From Saturnia japonica (taxonomy: Eukaryota > Arthropoda > Insecta > Lepidoptera > Saturniidae), in the NCBI GenBank assembly GCA_033032175.1, contig CM065314.1, forward strand, positions 3,100,001 through 3,164,000: 64,000 bases of DNA, given 5' to 3'. Within the stretch, counting starts at the first letter, position 1, and every line of letters starts with the position of its first letter. Made by a program: the position numbers and the translations under genes. The notes beneath the pieces were generated by a model. That model ran no database searches, was not told where the DNA came from, and saw only the letters and a list, made by a program, of their open reading frames with translations. Of this stretch, positions 1-8,262 are shown piece by piece.

Positions 1-1221
1 GATCTATTTTATTTAAGTTATACTTCTTTAGGCGCGTTATGAAAAAAAGATGAGAGTGAAATTTTAAGATGCGCGCGCATCTGTGACACAAAATTAACAG
101 TATGAAGTTGTCTGCTTAACCGCTCATTAAGTCTCGAAAAAAATGCTACCAAGAAAATAGAAATTGAACCTCGATATTAGTCGCGCATATTGGTACGCTC
201 GTCACCTCTGATCACTGTTTTCATATTTATAATATTTATCAACATGTTTCTAGTTTATACATTCCCAACACGTGTTTTAGTTTCATACAAGTGCGAATTA
301 TATATGTGCTAATAAATTATATTCAGTAGTGATTTAAATTGAATATTTTGATTGATATTACTTACTATTTGTGAATATTAGTGAAAAAAATAGTGCTTAT
401 ATACTTTTTCAAGTGCTCCAATATAATTGAGGTTAACTATCCGTATGTATTATTTATTGATATAAATTAAAATACTTGTATTTAATATAATTAACACTAA
501 ATATTATTAAATTATTAATGTTAAATACTTATTATTGGTTATTTAATATTTACAAAATAAAGAAATAAATTTAATAAAACATTTAATAAAAAGTTTGTGA
601 TAAAAATTAAAATTGAACATCAAATTATAATATTAATTTTAATATTTGCTATTAAATTGAATAAATAATACATATTTATAAAAATAACTAAATAAATTTA
701 ATGAATTTTTTTTGATAAAAATGAAAAGTGAATATTAAATTAAGAAATCAATAAAAATATTTAAAAAATGACCAACCTTAAATTCAATTTTTGAATTTAT
801 TATTAAATTTATTTTTAAAATATTAAATAATCAATAATAAAATTTAAAATTAAGAATCTTATAATATTTAGTACAAATTATGTCTTATATATTTATTATT
901 CTCTAAATTTGGTTTTTAATAATTATATATATATATATATATATTAAATATATTATTATATAAATATATTAATTTTCAATTTTTAATATTTATTATTGAT
1001 ATCTAAGATCAATCTAAGATTCGTTTAGTTTAAATTTGATGACTATTAATGGTACTATTCAATTTCTGTTCTAGTTTTCTAGATGGGTAATTTAATTTTT
1101 CAAATTTAAAATGAACTTTATTGATTATCCTTTTCCAATCCTTCTATTATTTTATTGTAATTAATTATTTGCATGCAATTAAAAACTATTTTTTAATGAT
1201 GCCAAAGAAGTATAACTTCTC
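1..1221. repeat. Very AT-rich block bounded by short inverted motifs
   Basis: From about 300 to 1200 the sequence is almost entirely A and T, with many runs of ATTAAAT/AATAATA type and no coding content. The motif at 15-33 (aagttatacttctttaggc) recurs inverted at 1201-1218 (gccaaagaagtataactt) with a single extra base. That is what a degenerate terminal inverted repeat of a roughly 1.2 kb non-autonomous DNA element would look like. The match is short and the window starts just outside it, so the element call is tentative. Confidence 0.35.
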
Positions 1222-1291
1222 ACGCACGTACATAAGTACACGCACCCATTTTTTTTATAATTACTTCAAAGCATTTTTTTTTATTTAAACA

Positions 1292-1421
1292 TGAAGTAAT
1301 GACGGCTCAGGAGGTAGCGTGTACAGACATCGCGTCGATCGACGTGAGTTCCAATTCCTGCAATGAGTCAGAGCTTTCGGTCAAGGAAAACATCGTGATG
1401 ATCCATAGCATGGTGGTTGGG
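1292..1421 (+). mobile_element. SINE-B 5' part (tRNA-like head)
   Basis: The sequence matches the head of the better copy at 21042-21346, sharing gacatcgcgtcgatcgacgt and the following catcgtgatg and catagcatggt stretches. The A-box-like part is tgacggctcaggaggtag and the B box is decayed (gagttccaattcc). The copy breaks off at 1421, where unrelated sequence begins, and resumes near 1628 and again near 1873, so this is one piece of a split SINE. Confidence 0.7.
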
Positions 1422-1628
1422 TCAAAATCAAAATAATCTTTATTCAATTTAGACTCTAAGAAGGCACTTATGAACCTCAAAACACTACTGGCGTTCGGAA
1501 AACATCCCAGACATCGAGAAGAAACGGTAAGAAACTCGATCGACTTTATCTTTGTTTTTCAACTGTACCAGTGTTAATATAACGAGTACAATAATAATAA
1601 TTTAGTGGATGCACAGAGAGGGGAGTCA
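1421..1628 (+). mobile_element. LINE 3'-tail-like fragment inserted in SINE-B
   Basis: The block starts with tcaaaatcaaaataatcttt and contains aaggcacttatgaac, gttcggaaaacatccc and gagaagaaacggtaagaaac. I recognise this wording as a widespread lepidopteran repeat, probably the 3' region of a non-LTR element. A second copy of its later half lies at 14815-14940 (cggaaaacatccc and ggatgcgcagagagg). The SINE-B sequence stops and restarts exactly at its two edges, which marks it as a younger insertion. Confidence 0.55.
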
Positions 1629-1686
1629 GTACTCGTCGACTAACTAACAACTAAGTTGTAAATCTGTCGTTTGAAGTTTGTCTAAC
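1628..1686 (+). mobile_element. SINE-B middle segment
   Basis: The text agtactcgtcgactaactaa followed by gttgtaaatctgtc aligns with the middle of SINE-B at 48241-48286 (aatactcgcctggatagcta, then gtttaaaatctgtc) and at 21180-21220. It is bounded on the left by the LINE tail and on the right by SINE-C. Confidence 0.6.
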
Positions 1687-1872
1687 AGGCTTCGTGGTGC
1701 AGTGGTAGTAAGCCCTACTTTTGGGCTGAGAGGTCGCGGGTTTGATCCCCGCATATGACTGACATGTAATGAGCATAATTGTCAGCTGTATGTATATCAG
1801 CGGTTACCATAATACAAGCTTTGCTTAGTTTGGAATTAAATGGTCGTGTGTGAAATTGCGTTCCCATATTTA
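1687..1872 (+). mobile_element. SINE-C, tRNA-derived
   Basis: A tRNA-like head carries an A box (tggtgcagtgg, 1695-1705) and a good B box (ggtttgatccc, 1739-1749), the internal RNA polymerase III promoter of SINEs. The body ends in gcgttcccatat. The same element lies on the opposite strand at 7307-7527, which fixes its length at about 190-220 bp. It is inserted inside an older SINE-B. It is not a tRNA gene, because the acceptor arms do not pair and it is repeated. Confidence 0.75.
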
Positions 1873-2006
1873 AGCACCTATAGATATGTTCCGGCAGCTG
1901 CACTTAAGAGCCAGTCATCATCTACGCTTAGCTTATTGGGCCATATCGTCACTTAAAATCAGGAGAGTTTGTATCCAACCGCAAAACCTATAAAGAATAA
2001 AAAAAT
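1873..2006 (+). mobile_element. SINE-B 3' part with A-rich tail
   Basis: The stretch gttccggcagctgcactta and the following gagccagtc are shared with 21243-21270 and 48316-48340. The end runs into aaagaataaaaaaat, an A-rich SINE tail. Together with 1292-1421 and 1628-1686 it makes a nearly complete SINE-B copy interrupted twice. Confidence 0.7.
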
Positions 2007-2510
2007 ATTGAATACATGTAAGTGAAAAAACGTCTTATATAATTAAATTGTGATGTATTGTCTTGTGTTGTATTGTGTTGCAGTAATTGTGTGTTGGTTA
2101 AACAGAAATAATGAATCATTATTTTTGAATACTCTTGCAAACCTCTTTCGGTCCCTACAGGTTTGTTATTCCGTTCATACATCCACAATGATTTCGATTA
2201 CTTCTTACTCGTTTCGTCTTACTCGACTCCAGCTTATCGAAATAAGATTTAAAATGACATAGCAAGGTAAATTGAAAATTTCTAAAACCTCCGACCCAAG
2301 TAAACTATTCACTGAGACTATTGCAATAAGCCCAAACACAATATCCCTCCTGTAAGTTGGTGAGAAGTTAGGTATACTACAGATTCCAGATGACGCTGTA
2401 GTATCAAGTAAATATTATCTATCCATACTCTTCTAATACAATTGAAGTAAGAAAATACCTCATTTCAACTAAATCAGACCAGTGGAAGATGCTTTAATCC
2501 ATTTATGCAC

Positions 2511-2702
2511 TACAAAAGAGCTGATGATCTTCAAACGGCAAAACTAATTTTCTTAAATCGTAGCTAAGACCGCTCTCGATCAAATCAGTTATCAAACAAA
2601 AAAAACTATATCAAAATCAGTTCAGCCGTTAGGGAGCTACCATGCCACAAACAGATACACGTTAATCCTGTAACACAAATGTGTTTGCGTCAGAGGTTAA
2701 AA
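2511..2702 (+). repeat. G element (dispersed lepidopteran-type repeat)
   Basis: It begins near gctgatgatcttcaaacgg, contains caaacaaaaaaaactatatc and cagccgttagggagctac, and ends in gtcagaggttaaaa. A second, shorter copy lies at 14181-14311 (gtcaggggttaaaa at its end). It has no coding content. The class is unknown; it may be a non-autonomous DNA or rolling-circle element. Confidence 0.6.
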
Positions 2703-3638
2703 AATATTTATGCTAATAATATTTAATATTTAACCTCTAAGCAGATTTATACTAATTTATTCAGTCGTACTTAAACAATAGGCAATTAATGCTCCGCGAA
2801 CAACTTTGGTATAACATTCAAAATGAAAGAAAGACAAATTCGTAAAGTTCCGAACAAGAATTTTCGAGTTCCTTTACAAACTCTGCCGTGTCTCATGACT
2901 TTTAATTTATAATTATTAGATACGTACCTTCAGTAATTGAATTAAACACATTCTGAATTCAATTCAACACCGTTAGTATAAAAATTTCAACGATACATAC
3001 CTATTACTTACTTTCATCGTTTAGTAATAAATTTAGTCACTCACCACAACATATCACTTAAATGTGTATATTCATTGAACACTGACGTCACATTTTCTGT
3101 ATGGCGTTTCTAATCACGTGACTCACAGACAATTTAATGTTCAGAACGGAAAATTAAGTAAATAAACCATTATTTTCACCAGATTTTTATTATTTTAGGC
3201 TTTTTATCATTAGGCCACAATTATACAATAATTAACTTCATTTTTAAAAACATACTGTGAACTCTTGGATTATTCTATAAATTTTAAATAATCTTTGTTA
3301 TATCGACCGTATCTCATTCGACCTCGTCCCTATCCGATATTATTCAAAACAAGTACGTCCGATACGGTTAGGGATATTATTTTATTTCGGATAATCGATA
3401 ATTTCGTTATTGAATACGGCTTTCCATAACTACCCTGGTTTGTATGGTGCGGACGTGACTGCGATCTGGCGACAGTATCTACTAACGACTGACCAGCGCG
3501 AGTGCCAGTTGTGACAATTACAATCGAATAACTACCATCACTGGATATCATATAAAGCGACAACAAATATAAATAAAAATCATCTATCGACTTTAATTGT
3601 AAGCGACTGCAACCATCATTACCCGTTTTTATTATAAA
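2703..3638. other. Unassigned AT-rich DNA
   Basis: I see no gene, no RNA gene and no second copy within the window. The part at 3300-3620 is less AT-rich and carries chance ORFs, one of 111 codons on the minus strand (3330-3665), without any recognisable protein signature. Confidence 0.4.
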
Positions 3639-4044
3639 GGAGCGTTCAACGATTACGTAACGCAATTTTTGAAGATAACGAGCCGTAACATTTTTCTGTA
3701 TCTGCCCCCAACCCCCTTAAACGTTACGTACCATCCAAGTCAGCATGTCAGCATGAGAGTTTTTGTAGGCCAAGAACAGCTGATGGTGCAAATCTACCTG
3801 TTTTGAAGACATTACAGTATTAACGCACTTTAACAACACTGACCACAGCAATGTGCTTCTGCGTACACACAAACGAATACGTACAATATTATATAATCGA
3901 GGGATTCCCCGTAAAACATAAACGAAAGAAAAAAACATGGTACATAACGGGTTTTTCCAGCCTCTCTCCCGCCCTTGTACGCATCGTAACGTTTTACAAG
4001 ACCTCCCTCTCCCTAATTGCGTTACGTAATATTTGAACGTCTCC
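3639..4044. mobile_element. MITE-like element with terminal inverted repeats
   Basis: The left end reads ggagcgttcaacg followed by attacgtaacgcaatt (3652-3667). The right end carries the exact reverse complement aattgcgttacgtaat (4015-4030) followed by atttgaacgtctcc. The two roughly 30-bp ends match with one indel and two mismatches. The 350-bp interior codes for nothing recognisable. I could not identify a target duplication, so I do not assign a superfamily. Confidence 0.65.
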
Positions 4045-4204
4045 TAAGTATTATCTATTTAATACTGTAACTTTAAAAATATATTACAAAAGTCCTAGCG
4101 AATATGACTTCAGAGAGTAAATAGATAAAGCAGTATGACAGTTTCTAACTAACTCGGTCCGGTGGGATTTACAAGTTTTTACTTCAACACGTTCAGGCGA
4201 AAAA

Positions 4205-4382
4205 CTCTTGAAATAACCGTTTTTTTAATATATATATATATTAATACGCGAGTAACTTCGGACACCTTTTTAAGCATATTGCGCGCACGAAGGAGTGTGT
4301 TATTTTGTATGGATAAAGTTTATATAGAGAAGGAGGTCAGAAAGCTGATAATTATATTATGTTGTATAATATGTGCTATACA
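4205..4382 (-). mobile_element. D element, distal part (interrupted copy)
   Basis: The segment at about 4240-4365 (attaatacgcgag, then ggataaagtttatatagag and cagaaagctgataatt) aligns with the distal part of the D copy at 32590-32947 (ggttaaagtttatgtggag, cagaaagctaaaatt). The proximal part of the same copy is at 5069-5268. A SINE-A and a LINE fragment lie between, so the original D element has been split by later insertions. Confidence 0.55.
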
Positions 4383-4606
4383 TAAAATAACATACCATAA
4401 CGCATGTATCCCCGAAGGGTTAGGCAGAGGTCTACTAATGTACAGCAACAGTTCACCGAGTATGTTTAGGTCTCCTGTAATAGGAGACGAGTCTATTGCC
4501 ATTAATTGGGCACAAGTCCAAACGCTAAGCTGCTACTGAGAATGTCATAGAAAAGCCCAATAGCACTTAAGCTCAATCTGGGAATCGAACCCAAGCATAG
4601 CAGTAA
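4383..4606 (-). mobile_element. SINE-A, minus strand, head truncated
   Basis: Reading the minus strand, a tRNA-like B box (ggttcgattccca) is followed by the SINE-A body: a poly-T-like link, gcagctt..., the conserved ccattaattgggcac region (plus-strand wording), and an end in cccttcggggatacatgcg plus a GTTAT-rich tail. The first part of the head, including the A box, is missing after gcattactgctatgctt. Confidence 0.75.
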
Positions 4607-4622
4607 TGCTTACAAATACATA
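4607..4622. repeat. Left copy of 16-bp target site duplication
   Basis: The sequence tgcttacaaatacata here is identical to 5053-5068. The two copies bracket the LINE fragment at 4623-5052, as expected for target-primed reverse transcription. Confidence 0.7.
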
Positions 4623-4968
4623 CATACATTTTTCACGCCTATTTCCCAACGGGGTAGCCAGAAACCACGTCCTTCCACCTGCTACGATCCTGGCATATTT
4701 CTTTCGCTTCTTCGACATTCATTAATCTTTTCATGCATGCTCGTCGGTTTAGAGTACTCTTGGCCTTACCTTTCTTCAGAACGTCTCCGATTTGATCGAT
4801 AAATGTTCGTCTAGGCCTTCCTCTTCCAACGATTCCTTTCATACCCGCATCATAAATTTCTTTAGTCATTTTTCTTTCATTCATCCTCTCAACATGACCA
4901 AACCATCTAAGTATCCCTTTCTCAATCCGTGTGACTATATATTCTTTCACACCACAAAGCTCTATATG
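4623..4968 (-). pseudogene. LINE reverse transcriptase C-terminus (RTE-like), truncated
   Basis: The minus strand encodes about 110 residues ending at a stop near 4639. Visible signatures are [14 protein letters not shown], then [16 protein letters not shown], then [16 protein letters not shown]. This is the conserved tail that follows the thumb domain in RTE-like non-LTR retrotransposons. The short 3' UTR ends in aaaaatgtatgtatgta, the simple-repeat tail. The frame is open over this piece, so the copy is moderately young. Everything upstream is missing on this strand and is replaced by an inverted piece (4970-5052). Confidence 0.8.
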
Positions 4969-4969
4969 G

Positions 4970-5052
4970 GTGGATACAGAGATGCAAAAAGTTGTGGATG
5001 GAAAAAAGAAAGCGTGGCTGGATTGGTTAGCAGCAAAGGCTAATTCTAAGAG
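4970..5052 (+). pseudogene. Inverted upstream piece of the same LINE
   Basis: The plus strand reads [20 protein letters not shown], followed by ANSKSAYKY. This resembles the linker between endonuclease and reverse transcriptase of the same class of LINE. It lies head to head with the C-terminal piece at 4623-4968, and the right-hand target duplication follows it. The simplest reading is a 5' inversion made during insertion (twin priming). Confidence 0.55.
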
Positions 5053-5068
5053 TGCTTACAAATACATA
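5053..5068. repeat. Right copy of 16-bp target site duplication
   Basis: This is identical to 4607-4622 (tgcttacaaatacata). It also aligns loosely with D-element sequence at the same place in other copies (tgttactaatata), which suggests that it is the original target sequence. Confidence 0.7.
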
Positions 5069-5268
5069 AAATAAAATAATTCTGTGAATACTACCCCGAC
5101 GAGTGCCATTGAACTTAGACCCCCAAAACATTGACATTCAGTAAAAAGTGACAGCAAGTGATATAATATTCAGTGTTTACATTTATACTACAAATGTCAA
5201 ACAGATAATAAATAATATATAAACAAAAAGTCTCTGGTCGAATTTAGACCATTGGTCGACCATTAGTA
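5069..5268 (-). mobile_element. D element, proximal part
   Basis: The block gtgccattgaacttagaccc, caaaacattgacatt, gacagcaagtgatataatat and the end accattagta match D copies at 8041-8262, 32590-32947 and 43741-43970. It is the conserved 200-bp proximal part of D. There is no coding content. Confidence 0.75.
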
Positions 5269-5280
5269 CCATCATTTTTA

Positions 5281-5525
5281 ACAGACTTCCAAAAAGACGG
5301 ATGGTACTCAATTCGAATGTCTTTTTTACTTGACTGCGAAAAGAAGGGTTATGTTTTTTGATAATATATATGTATGTATGTCTATTTCTTTGGCACGCTT
5401 TGTAGCCTAAACCGTTTGATGGATTTTAACATACGAGTTGTATTTAGATTCGTCTTAATTGTGGGAATGACATAAGTTTATATAAAATTTAAGTACGACG
5501 TCCGGAAATATTTTTAGTCGTGTTT
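5281..5525 (+). repeat. P element with E-like start
   Basis: The first 50 bases (gacttccaaaaagacggatg, actcaattcgaatg) are E-like. They are followed by ttacttgactgcgaaaagaa and a block (ctatttctttggcacgcttt, gtctta attgtgggaatgac) that recurs inverted at 44475-44700. No ORF. Class unknown. Confidence 0.55.
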
Positions 5526-5547
5526 TTATTGTTGTTCCTTTTTAATA

Positions 5548-5745
5548 ATTTAGCTTGTTTATGGATGTTCAGCCATAACTTCTTTGTTCATGAACCGATA
5601 TGAATGATTATTTTATGTTGGAAATAGGATACCTCAAGGGTGGCAGAATTTTAATTTCATTTGCGTAAGACCTTCAGTTTCGAAGATTTCTCAAGGGAAT
5701 TCTTCAAAATCATTGAAGTTGATTATCTTATTTGTTTAAAATAGT
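5548..5745 (+). repeat. E element, left arm of an inverted pair
   Basis: Typical E wording is present: ccataacttctttgttcatg, atgaatgattattttatgtt and tacctcaagggtgg. Positions 5580-5642 match 6051-6113 in inverse orientation with 2 mismatches in 63 bases. Other E copies in the window are much less alike. Confidence 0.75.
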
Positions 5746-5954
5746 CTTGTATAGCTCATGCCGATACTTATAAGTAGAAGAAATGGTCGTAAATTTTGAA
5801 ATTATAAGACCAATTGAATGAAAAAAACTGCTGAATCGTACAATGGCATTTATGATAATTTACTGACGTATAACTTATACATTAAATTAATAACACTATC
5901 GGTGACGTAAGAAACAGTGAAGAATAACACTTTGATGAAGAAATAATAGATGAA

Positions 5955-6135
5955 AAAGACAATGTATAACAAAACGGAAACCAACTTCAATGGTTTAAGG
6001 TATCTTCGAAGTTCAAGGTCCAATGCCAATGAAATTAAAATGGTACCTAACACCCTTGAGGTATCCTATTTCCAACATAAAATAATCATTCATATCAGTT
6101 CATAAACAAAGAAATAACAGAGATATTACATACGT
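5955..6135 (-). repeat. E element, right arm of an inverted pair
   Basis: This is the reverse-strand copy facing the E element at 5548-5745, with about 210 bp of unassigned sequence between them. Outside the 63-bp core the arms diverge and this copy carries a deletion. A transcript of the region could fold into a long hairpin. Confidence 0.75.
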
Positions 6136-6179
6136 TACCAGGAATAAAAGGATAAGATAAACACGTCTTAAAAAGTATA

Positions 6180-6477
6180 AGAAATTTCAAGCGAGAACGA
6201 CCAACTACAGATTCGCAAATATAATCGATTCCTATAGTCGATTATACGAATCAATTAACAATTCATCCACACACTATTCATTTACACTTCAGTGCAAAAT
6301 TAATTATCGAAATACGATTTGATTGTTGCGATATGGTATCGTTAATATCTTTCGCTACGTTTGAAACACCCTCCATACAATATTCATTTGTAGCAAAGCG
6401 TATTTACGAATACTTTAATTGAATCTGTTATGAATTGATTCCCGTTTTAGATATGTCATTGGGGATTTATTAATAAA
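6180..6477 (+). repeat. Locally repeated sequence (pieces also at 7540 and 8740)
   Basis: The part at 6267-6306 (cacttcagtgcaaaattaat) recurs at 8780-8824. The part at 6400-6472 recurs at 7540-7612, with a core of 36 bases differing at 1 position. There is no ORF. It may be an unnamed dispersed element or the product of local duplications. Confidence 0.5.
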
Positions 6478-6735
6478 CTAGTTGTGCCCGCGGCTGCGCT
6501 CGCATGGACTACAGAATACCTTCGATCGGGCAAGCGCGCAAAACATGCTACTCCCGCTCCCGGAAAAATGCTTATTGTAGGTGATCCTTAGAAGATAGAC
6601 ATATGCCTTTGCTGATTTATTTTTTTATTTTTTTAATGTCTACGATTATCTAGTACATACATTAATTTGATATATCTCTAATGGTTTACTCAGCGTAAGA
6701 CATTTAAGCGCCCGAATCGATTCACCGTAATAAAA
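6478..6735 (+). mobile_element. A element, 5' half (split)
   Basis: It begins actagttgtgcccgcggctg and continues with cggactacag-type text, tcgggcaagcgcgc, ccgctcccgg, aaaatgcttattgtaggtga and taatttgatatatctct, as in the best copy at 61018-61560. It is interrupted at 6736 by an O-type MITE and resumes after 7052. It carries no ORF. Families with this start are ubiquitous in Lepidoptera. Confidence 0.75.
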
Positions 6736-7052
6736 GTAGCGATGGGCGGCTATGAAATATACTAATTTAATCATTCGATTATGAAGATATCCCGATATAT
6801 CACGATTATAGCCATTAGTAATTACTAATATTAGTAGTTCGATGATGAGTGATCATTCAGAATCGAAAATGCTAGGTAACTTATTTTTTTAGCTAATTAT
6901 TGTATGTGTTCTTGTAAAGAACTTTGTTTACGACTGCGTGACCTTCTTTTAGCTTTCCACTCTTCCTTTTTAATAGGTACCAGTCATCATTCTTATTTTC
7001 CCACCTCTCGGTAATACATCAAAGGCTCGATTATGAATTATCACCCATCATT
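6736..7052. mobile_element. O MITE inserted in A element
   Basis: The ends are inverted: tagcgatgggcggctatgaa on the left, and cgattatgaattatcacccatcatt-type text on the right. The interior shares attatagccattagtaatta and aaagaactttgtttacgact with the O copy at 36461-36764. It is non-coding. The A element continues on both sides, so O inserted after A. Confidence 0.65.
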
Positions 7053-7300
7053 GAAATATATCTATTAACTAACCATTCATCTCTAGATAAAAGTAGCCTA
7101 AGGTACTTCTTATAATATCAGCTATCTGTCAGTGACAGCCCTGTCAAAATCGGTCCAACGGTTTCGTAGATTACCCGTAACAAACAGACAGACAACATTT
7201 TCAAAATTGGTGGTTTGTTATAAGTATCATATGTACTCTCATAACTGTTATTTTGACATTACAAACAGATATTTCAATTTTATTAATTATTATAGATAAT
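7053..7300 (+). mobile_element. A element, 3' half
   Basis: After the O insertion the A sequence resumes with aaagtagcctaaggtacttc, tcggtccaacggtttcgtag, acaaacagacagacaa and gttattttgacattacaaac, in the same order as at 61310-61530. Confidence 0.7.
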
Positions 7301-7306
7301 ATATAT

Positions 7307-7527
7307 GGGAACGCAGTTTTACAAACGGCCTTTAATTCCAAACTAAGCAAAGCTTGTATTGTGGTAACTAAACAGCTGATATACATACATATTATGTAGG
7401 TTATGTAATAGCCCGACAAACAACTGACAATTATGCTCATCACATAAAACTCAATCATGGGCGGAGATCGAACCCGCGACCTCTCGGCTCAATAGTAGGG
7501 TTTACTGCCACTGCTCCACAAGGCCTT
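7307..7527 (-). mobile_element. SINE-C, minus strand, complete
   Basis: On the minus strand the head runs ggccttgtggagcagtggc with an A box and, near 7465-7478, a B box (ggttcgatctccg-like). The body is colinear with 1687-1872 and ends at gcgttcccatatat. It lies directly against the 3' end of the A element. Confidence 0.75.
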
Positions 7528-7539
7528 CGCAGTAAAACC

Positions 7540-7612
7540 GTATTTAAGTACGTTTTAATTGAATCTGTTTTGAATTGATTCCCGTTTTAAACACGACAGT
7601 CAGGATTTATAA
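7540..7612 (+). repeat. Direct repeat of 6400-6472
   Basis: The core tttaattgaatctgtt, one variable base, then tgaattgattcccgtttta matches 6414-6449. The two copies sit 1140 bp apart on either side of the A/O/SINE-C cluster. Confidence 0.7.
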
Positions 7613-7935
7613 TGATACGGTAACATTCAAGGGCTTCGACGAAGGTTCGCTTTATGGCGACAAGTATGTATAGCCAAAACATTCGTCATTTATCGATTTT
7701 GCGTATATTTAATGTTCACATAAACCCTGCGACCAAATAAATTACCCGTGGAACTCGCAGGAGAAATGTGAAAACTAGGTCACTCCTTTGCAAAAGCCGA
7801 AATCGAAACTACGTCGAGAATATAATTTTATCTCTTATCACCACCTGGTGTACAATCAAGTCTGTCAAGGAATATTGATTACTTAAAACTTACGATAATA
7901 TGTTTAATATATGGTTTAAAAAACAGGCAGTCATA
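7613..7935. other. Unassigned DNA
   Basis: No ORF, repeat or RNA signature was recognised. The base composition is moderately AT-rich. Confidence 0.4.
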
Positions 7936-8018
7936 CTCAATTTTGAAATTTTAAATCAATTATAGTCTAAATTATTACAGATCATGTCGGTGACGCGAAA
8001 TTACAAGATTTTGCCCAT
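7936..8018 (+). repeat. K repeat, copy 1
   Basis: An 83-bp block with the same length and only 7 mismatches to 20026-20108. It is distinguished by gcatgtcggtgacgcgaaat-type text (here catgtcggtgacgcgaaatt). It has no coding sense and its function is unknown. It lies just before a D element. Confidence 0.7.
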
Positions 8019-8040
8019 TTAAAAATCAAAGATAGATATT

Positions 8041-8262
8041 AAATTAAATAAATTAATGCTGCGAATCCTATCCGGACCAGTGCCATTGAACTTAGACCCC
8101 CCAAAATATTGACATTGTCACTCAATGAAAAGTGACAGCAAGTGATATAATATTCATTGTTTAGGTTCATACTGCAAATGTCAAACAGAAAATAGTCTAT
8201 AATTACGCTATAGACGTCTATATGTCGCTGGTCGAATTTCGATCATTGGGCGACCGCTAGTA
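8041..8262 (-). mobile_element. D element, proximal part
   Basis: The order of blocks is tgctgcgaatcctatccgga, gtgccattgaacttagaccc, gacagcaagtgatataatat, aatagtctataattacgc, and the end gggcgaccgctagta. It is colinear with 32740-32947. The distal part is absent or too decayed to see. Confidence 0.75.

Noticed and set aside
1688..1757. Possible tRNA gene (good A and B boxes)
   Set aside because: The arms do not form a tRNA cloverleaf, and the same sequence recurs with a SINE body at 7307-7527, so it is a SINE-C head.
1876..2006. Chimeric SINE (SINE-C head with SINE-B tail)
   Set aside because: The upstream SINE-B pieces at 1292-1421 and 1628-1686 explain it better as a nested insertion.
3330..3665. 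111-codon minus-strand ORF
   Set aside because: No domain, no partner sequence, and it overlaps the left end of the MITE at 3639. ORFs of this size occur by chance in this window.
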